A stretch of DNA of 64,000 nt, taken from positions 27,688 to 91,687 of the forward strand of contig NW_003546654.1 of NCBI RefSeq assembly GCF_000090795.2. Reading direction: 5' to 3'. Positions 51,513-64,000 of the stretch are shown here, one piece after another. Made by a program: the position numbers and the translations under genes. The DNA is from Amphimedon queenslandica. Its lineage: Eukaryota > Porifera > Demospongiae > Haplosclerida > Niphatidae. The number at the start of each line of letters is the position of its first letter. Position 1 is the stretch's first letter. The notes under the pieces were generated by a model, which was given only the letters and a program-made list of their open reading frames with translations, was not told the DNA's origin and searched no databases.

Positions 51513-52005
51513 TTTTCATTTTAAAAATTTTTATTATTAATTGTAAGAGGAATCAGTTTCAAATATATGCAACATAACTACTTCTCCAAGTAATTTTTAA
51601 CAAAATACCCTGTACTATAGTACAGGGACTTTGCTAAAAAATAAAATTTAATTCCTTATAAATAAAATGCATCAGTTGACAATAGTTTAAGGCAGCTGCC
51701 TTTTTTGATTGGAGCCAGTTCACATAGCATTAATTTATGTACATTAATAACAGTACTGCATTAAAATTGTAAAAGATATCAATAGTAAACATACAAAATG
51801 ACAGTGATTCATATTTATTACAAAATTAGCATAACATGGTATTATAGTGTAGATTAGAAGTGGAGGGACCATCATAATAATAGTGAGTTTACAGCCAAGT
51901 ATAGTGATGTGATTAATAATGATAGTAATAATAATAATAAGTATAATAATAATAGTAATAATGATGCATTTATAATACATATAATAATTAAAAGGTTATA
52001 ACATT
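51513..52005. other. Convergent 3' region between receptor II and ADAMTS-like gene
   Basis: Rep-A palindrome CCTGTACTATAGTACAGGGA at about 51609; AT-rich with ATA/ATT runs at 51910-51965. No coding exon seen. Confidence 0.5.
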
Positions 52006-55000
52006 TTATGATTGAGAGCATGTTTGACAGCAATAGACTGTCATAAAGTATAAGTTACAGCCATGCGCTATTTTCATTTCGTTACAGTCATAGCCAGTGA
52101 AATCTTTACAGTCTATGGAAAAAAATCATAAAAATAAATAATGTGTTAGAACCTCCAATAAAAATAAAATTCACATTAAGCCCAACAACTTTTAATAGCA
52201 TACACTAGACACTGCAGTACAATTGATGTGCTGAGCTTACTTGTGTTGCAAGATGATGAATTACAGGATGTAGTCTCTGATGGTTTCTTTGACTCATCAC
52301 AGCCAGTAGCAGGCTGACCTGTTGCTCCATTGATACACTGAACTGTCCTTTGCTTTGTACCACCACCACATGTGACTGAACACTATAAAAGAGAATTGTG
52401 AAATTCTATTTATTAAAGTATTTATAGTAACATACTTCACTCCAGCTTCCTTCATTCCAGTATATGCAGCCAGACTTGTTACAGGGACGATTATGAGCTG
52501 GTTTTAAGGATTCATTGCAAGCTCCATCTGATACTGTAATGATACGGTTACTTACAGTTGCCTGACATGCAACTTTTCGTGTTTGATATGATGATCCACA
52601 AGAACCTTGACACTATTAAAAAAATTAAAATATCAGTCTTTATTTTTTCATTCATAATCTCTCTCACTATATATTATAGCATGTATCTATATTCTTACTT
52701 CTTCCCATGGCGATGCATACCATTGTTTCTTGCAGGTCTGCACATCAAAGCATGTCTTGCTACCGATCGGTTTAGTAGAGGATAGACACAGTGACTCGTT
52801 CACTCTCTCAGAATGTTGATTACTGCAATAGACCAATCTACTCTGAGTGCCATTCCCACAAGATGTACTACACTAATGGCAAAAATACAAAAATAAATCT
52901 AGGCAATAATAAAAGTAGTAATAACACTTCCAAGTTGCATGTGTTTTAAGTGACTTACAGAGCTCCATGATTCATTCCTCCAAGTATAATGACACGGCCC
53001 ATTATTGCAAGGCTGGACTGATGGAGGCTTCAACTGAAAGCAGCTAATTGGGTTCAGCTCCACTCCTCTGTAATCAACACAAGTGACAGTTCTATTCTGA
53101 CTTCCACCATCCCCACAGCTATGACTGCAAGGTCTCCAAGGACTTGTGGTCCATATTCCACATGCATAAGTATTGCAGGGTCTTTCTGCGACTGGTTTCT
53201 CACCAGTTCCTTCACAATCGCTCTCTCTTTTTACAATCTCGTTGCCATTTTGATCTTTTTGAATGCACTGGACAGTTCGTCTTTGAATTCCTCCACCACA
53301 TATTGCAGGACATATTCCCCAATCATTAGCTTTCCATCTGCATGTATATGTACAAGTAAGTAAATATTTATTTTATGTACTCATTGCTAGGAGTGTTAAC
53401 ATCAAAGCATTTTAGTGTAGAAAAAAGAATTTAAGAGATGTAAGCTAAGCTAAGTTCAGGTGTCAAGGTGTGAAATTTGAAACTCGAGTAAAGTGTATCT
53501 CAAGTGAGTGCAATTGCTATTTACTACCAAATATGTATATTAATAACAGACTTCCTTATATGGTATGCATAGATCTGCTAATTACTACACGTTAAATTCT
53601 TACCTTGGGGGGCATAGGGGTCTGATACACTTTCTGACAATAGGGAACGGTTTTGGAGAGTTTGAAGAGCAGAATAAGTCGGGGAGGGTTTTATCAGGAA
53701 ACTCGCTATCTCTACAGTGGACATGAGCTACTTCCAGACCTATAGATATGATATCAATATCATAATATCTCATATTCAAAGTATAATGCTAATGATGCAT
53801 AGCATTAATAAATCACTTCATTGCTATGAAGCTATAGGTTGATCATTGTTGATACTATAACTGGCTTCTATTTACCTGTACCACATGTCAGAGAACAAGG
53901 ACCAAATTCATCATACTTCCAGTCAACAGTCTCATTCCCATTCTCAGTGAGTCTCTCCTCACCATCCACTAGTTTATAATACTCTATACTCTGCTCTGAT
54001 GTCTGGTTACTTCCACCATTCTCCACCTGAAGGAACAAAAGAAGTGATAGACCAAAAAGAACAATCATATCTTCTTCCTTTCTCTGCCTCTTGCTTCTCA
54101 GCCTTCCTCACTACTGATTGGTCAGTAGGAGTGGAGTTTGTTTATGTGGAAGCAAGTTAGCGTAGGACAATCACTGCATGCCTTGGAGTCATTGGTCCAA
54201 GTAATGATAACTCATTTGTAGATGCTACTCTTCTGGCATGTGAAGAGGAGTAGTTATTGTAAACTAAAGGTTGTACTCTTCATTATTCTGCACTTCCTTC
54301 TCATTCTTAATGCATTAGGTTATAAATTACAGCAATTGTTATTCAATAACAGCTGCAGGATAATTTGGTATTCAATGCATTTAGATGTACATTGCAATAC
54401 ATGCATTGTGGTAGCTTCTTCATAGTAATAATAATAATAATAATAATAATGATGATGATGATAATGATAATAATATAAATACTTTTAATTTATAAGTGCC
54501 AGCTGTAATAACGAACAAGGAATGACAAGACGTCATTAGCCATTTGTTATTGAATATATAACATTGACATGCATTTTACACTCAATTAAAATTATTTCTC
54601 AGAATTTGCAAGCAGTATCATTGCGTTTATGTAATTTTAATTCATAGTAAATTTATTTAATATAATTCTACCTCAACTCTTATTCCTTTCAGTAGTGGCC
54701 CCCGTGCAACAAACACCGAAGAGTTTGGTAGTAAATGAAAGGCGGTCCCACCTATTGTGAATGGCTGTGTGTCCTTATTTAGTATCACACGATCCGATGA
54801 CTTCGTTTGAAGTACTAGAAATGGAAAACAGTGATACCATAGAATGCTATTGTGAAAAGGACTCCACTACTCCCTGCTATTAGGGAGTGTCCTTAAAGTC
54901 ATGGCAACAGAATTCTTCACATGATTATATGTTTACCAAGCAGGTGTGCTGCAAATTTTGTCTAGCAATTTATCAACGGACATGTTTCTAATTCTGTCTC

Positions 55001-56585
55001 TTATTGATGAAAGAGCTAGACAGACTTTTTGACCCATGAGCACACATGTAGACCTACATGTATGAAGAGTTTATTTGTTTACCTACACTACATGATGAAC
55101 ATGTAATCCTGATTGAAGTAGCTCCCACAGGAATTTCCCCAGTTAGGTGAGAATTACTGTTACCTAATATAGAGACAATATTACATAATGTGACATGAGA
55201 CATTCTCACTCACCACTTTCAAAGAATTTGGTACATTTTCTTGAGGATTGAGATGGCTTATAAGGAGGACAGTGTAAACAACGTGACACAACATCTTTAG
55301 CTCCAAGAACACTATTGCAACTGAGGGGCTGCAAGTGTGAGAGAGTGAGAAATCAAATTATGTTATGTAGCTACGAATGGACGTATTAGACTCAAATTGG
55401 ATTAATTAATGACAATTAAACCGTAATCAAAGAATTTAGAATGTTTGCATATTTCTGTTATTAGATTGTAGCTGCATTGAATAGGCGAGTAATCCAATTT
55501 TCAATCTTATGCCATGCATGTACATGTACAGACTTACTGCACAAAATTCCCCCAAACAAATTCCAACACTTCCATCATCTCTATCACAACTGGCACCATC
55601 CATATTGTCCTTGACATACATCCTGTATAAACCCGAGGAGCACTGGGCCCCACTACATACTCTGTTACCTGCAAAGGTGAAACAGCACGGTTTATATGGT
55701 GCACTACAACAGCTGCAGAGAAAGAGTGCTTTTGATCTGTGATGAGCATTTGCTTATTGTTTGTCATAAGTAATGATTCTTTTATGCTTACCAAAGAATG
55801 AAAAACTTAGCAAATGTGTATGTGTGTGAGGAATGTTGCATTATCATAGCTCACTACCACTTATGCAATTATAATAAACTTGGAACCAATAAATACATGA
55901 GTAAAGTCATCCAGTTATTTTAGGGACAATGAGATAGTGCTGTGTATTTTAGCACATAAGATAGATGCATGTGATATTGACATTAACAATAATGTAAAAA
56001 TGGATAGCACATTTGTAAGATGAAACAAATTAAATCAGTATCTCATTACACTTGCATTTAGTGGCTTACCAGAGCCTCTGTAGGCCTTCCATAATAGAAA
56101 ATTTGAATCAATCCTATATTTGTTATCAAGCTTAGAGCAAATTTTGTCCCTGAAGATAAAATTTTTCTTAGTTGTAGAGCATTCCTGCACGTAGGTAATG
56201 AATTCAATTAATGACTGTTTATCCTTGAGTTGGCATACCTTGACTATGCAAGTTTTAAATTCCACAGAGTGTCCTGTACAATTATTCTCAGTTCTATAGG
56301 CAGCACAAGATAGTCGGTTTATTTATATTATGCGAGTGAGTGTAATGGTTTAATGGCATACTTACAAACATTCTCTTCTCTTTGATGTAATCCCTCTGTT
56401 ACATGTGCTTGAGCAATTACTCCAATCGCTCCAATCGCTCCATTGGCTGCCGTCCTGTCCATGAAAACAAAGTGAACCAGGACCACAGTGAATTCAATAC
56501 AATCACTTACTGTATGAGTAGCAGACAGTAGTAGCAATAGTACTAGAACAGCCGTTTGACCTGCAGCTAGTCCTGTTGGGGCTAA
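52006..56585 (-). CDS. ADAMTS-like secreted matrix protein (TSP1 repeats, cysteine-rich, spacer, PLAC)
   Basis: Read on minus in about 15 exons. A hydrophobic leader (TAVLVLLLLLSATHT, about 56525-56585; the ATG exon upstream is not resolved) comes first. Then TSP1 repeat 1 (WSDWSNCSSTCNRGITSKRR), an ADAMTS-type cysteine-rich region (FRDKICSKLDNKY, GASCDRDDGSVGICLGEFC), spacer strands (GEIPVGATSIRITCSSCS; ILNKDTQPFTIGGTAFHLLP), six further TSP1 repeats (CSLTCGTG, CPAICGGG, CSHSCGDG, CSTSCGNG, CQGSCGSS, CSVTCGGG) and a C-terminal PLAC module (DCKDFTGYDC...CCQTCSQS, stop at 52006-52008). No HExxH protease domain fits before AK8 begins, so this is an ADAMTSL/papilin-type protein, not a protease. 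An ATG at 54068 is inside intron read-through and is not the start. Confidence 0.82.
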
Positions 56586-56942
56586 CCTATAGCAGCATAT
56601 AATGCAGTAATGAGAGGACTCCCATGAATGGGGTGACAGTCACCTTCTGAATGATGTGCCAAAGACCATACTTGAGACAATACACACTTTGAGGGTTGCA
56701 ACTTGATAGCTTGCAGTTTGAGCTAGGCCTCAATCTGCAATGATTTAGTCTATCTTGACTGCTGTGTAGGTTAGGTTAGTAGGAGCAAGGCCTAGAACTG
56801 AGCTTCAATACAACAGACTCTTCTTTTTTTCTAATTTTAGAACTGCTAATAGCTAGAGGCTGCATGAGAACATTTTTATACAGTAACACTAAAGGAGTAG
56901 AAGCCATTGAAAGAAGACCACTTAAATTAATTAGCGGTTGTC
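56586..56942. other. Region between ADAMTS-like gene and AK8
   Basis: Likely holds the first exon of the ADAMTS-like gene and the divergent promoters; no exon could be fixed. An ATG on minus near 56908 begins a short reading frame of unclear status. Confidence 0.35.
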
Positions 56943-56975
56943 ATGGCTACCGGGTCAAATACATTACAAATAAAA

Positions 56976-62318
<5,343 letters not shown>

Positions 62319-63511
62319 GTACGTCCAGCAACAATAATAATGCCATGAATGTGTTTAGTATTGATGATTTAGCCTCTACTGTTGCATGTACAGTACGTGA
62401 CTTGAAAAAACAAATTACACCCACATAGTGACAGATTGACCTACAATGTTGCAGGCTGTGTTCCTGACCACATGACCATTAGAATCACTATACTCTATGA
62501 TACTACACAAGGAGACTATACTGTACATGTACATGTACATTTACCAGTACATGGGGCAGTATGTATGTGTACTTAGGGTGACCACGATAAGTTGAGAAAA
62601 CAACTTTAGTTGTCTCATCTCTGATCTTATCCTGTTGTTATGCTTCCTCCACTCACTAATGGCTGGTTGCTATGGCTGGTTGCTAAGAGACGTTGTTGAC
62701 AGCTTTAGGGGTGTATTACCCTGAGAGTGGTGGCTAATCTCTTTAGAGGGTTTGGTAAACCTTACCAGTGCCTCCGTTACGAAGGATGTTGCTAGGAGTA
62801 GCTGTCTTTGCTATTGTTGAATCTACTAACACAATTAGACTGTTATTTCTAGCATAATATACTGTACGCACTATAATGCCTACTAGTAGGTTTTATTAGT
62901 ACAGGCTAGCCTCTGTATAACAGAGACACTGTCAAAGTGTCCATTATATAGAGGCTAGCCTGTACTAATAAAACCTACTAGTAGGCATTATAGTGCGTAC
63001 AGTATATTATGCTAGAAATAACAGTCTAATTGTGTTAGTAGATTCAACAATAGCAAAGACAGCTACTCCTAGCAACATCCTTCGTAACGGAGGCACTGGT
63101 AAGGTTTACCAAACCCTCTAAAGAGATTAGCCACCACTCTCAGGGTAATACACCCCTAAAGCTGTCAACAACGTCTCTTAGCAACCAGCCATAGCAACCA
63201 GCCATTAGTGAGTGGAGGAAGCATAACAACAGGATAAGATCAGAGATGAGACAACTAAAGTTGTTTTCTCAACTTATCGTGGTCACCCTAAGTACACATA
63301 CATACTGCCCCATGTACTGGTAAATGTACATGTACATGTACAGTATAGTCTCTCCTTGTGTAGTATCATAGAGTATAGTGATTCTAATGGTCATGTGGTC
63401 AGGAACACAGCCTGCAACATTGTAGGTCAATCTGTCACTATGTGGGTGTAATTTGTTTTTTCAAGTCACGTACTGTACATGCAACAGTAGAGGCTAAATC
63501 ATCAATACTAA

Positions 63512-63601
63512 ACACATTCATGGCATTATTATTGTTGCTGGACGTACTTGGCATGTGCTTGTCATGAAATGGTTTCATTTGTTGTCCTAGGGTGGACCCT
63601 G
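63512..63601 (-). pseudogene. Mirror copy of an AK8 exon in the right palindrome arm
   Basis: Minus-strand copy of the 62229-62318 exon (DCSHLLKQILASGSTLG against KQVLASGSTLG on the left). Whether it belongs to a full second AK8 gene cannot be told because the arm leaves the window. Confidence 0.7.
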
Positions 63602-63670
63602 ATGCTAAGATTTGCTTTAATAAGTGACTACAATCAACTAGGAAAAGTAACAATGATAAAGAAGTAACGT

Positions 63671-63754
<84 letters not shown>

Positions 63755-64000
63755 TTTTATTTCTAATAAGTACATGTACAAACAAACACGTAATAAGATA
63801 AAGACACAACATTATATTACGACACAACAAACAAAGCTGGTATCTACATACAATGAATGACTGAGTCCTATTACAGTATCACTGGACTATGGACTATATT
63901 ATACATTAACATATACTATACATGCAGCTGGTAATTCAAAGGGAAACATTTCGGTTAAAATTTAATGCTTCGGTAAGTCAGAAAAACCTTCAAATTTGAG

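Noticed and set aside
53868-54068. Independent gene start with signal-peptide-like MIVLFGLSLLLFLQ
   Set aside because: The hydrophobic part lies upstream of an acceptor and the exon continues the spacer domain (RVE to VENGG) encoded further up, so it is intronic read-through.
55509-55742. Plus open frame opposite the ADAMTS-like gene
   Set aside because: Antisense shadow of the cysteine-rich exon.

Overview
The window looks like nuclear DNA of a demosponge, most like Amphimedon queenslandica. This is inferred from gene content and architecture, not from a database match. It is AT-rich. Genes are small and packed head-to-head or tail-to-tail with 100-450 bp between them. Introns are mostly 40-100 bp with clean GT-AG ends, and short dispersed repeats and long (ATT)n runs sit in introns. 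The proteins are animal in type: two-pore channel, SMYD, TRIM-NHL, ADAMTS-like, Ig/FN3 receptors, TM2D2 and ependymin-related proteins. Two runs of 10 N mark assembly gaps.

Layout. 1-6 kb: C-terminal half of a two-pore channel (+), an atypical Rab-like GTPase (-) and, sharing its promoter, a SMYD-type SET/MYND methyltransferase (+). 6-17.6 kb: a tandem cluster of seven intact ependymin-related genes (four on -, three on +). All have four exons with phases 0/0/2. Pseudogenes, an orphan last exon, a segmental duplication of the SMYD 3' end and a hAT-type insertion with a perfect 8-bp target duplication are mixed in. 18-28.2 kb: a FIRRM (C1orf112)-like gene, a uridine-cytidine kinase, an intronless 7TM receptor (-) and TM2D2 (+). 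28.2-33.9 kb: a nested MITE, an unrecognised 1148-residue acidic nuclear-type protein (-) and, divergent from it, a spliced non-coding gene with box C/D snoRNA candidates in its first three introns. 33.9-42.8 kb: a PPP phosphatase with two C-terminal EF-hands (-), head-to-head with GSTK1 (+). 43-51.5 kb: an alternating array TRIM-NHL / Ig-FN3 receptor / TRIM-NHL / Ig receptor, all on +. 52-56.6 kb: an ADAMTS-like protein with seven TSP1 repeats and PLAC (-). 57-62.4 kb: adenylate kinase 8 (+), running into a >1 kb inverted duplication that continues past the end of the window.

Exon models for the Rab, the seven ependymin-related genes, UCK, TM2D2, the acidic protein, the EF-hand phosphatase, GSTK1 and the first Ig receptor were assembled by eye. 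In each the exon lengths sum to a multiple of three with no internal stop, which is good support. Models for SMYD, FIRRM, ADAMTSL, the second Ig receptor and AK8 are less exact.

Most worth following up: (1) the Ig receptor / TRIM-NHL alternating array, where the receptors have nearly identical tyrosine-bearing tails but very different ectodomains; (2) the snoRNA host gene; (3) the ependymin-related birth-and-death cluster; (4) the single-chain calcineurin-like phosphatase with its own EF-hands; (5) a repeat superfamily in tandem inside introns of unrelated genes; and (6) the terminal palindrome centred on a MITE.
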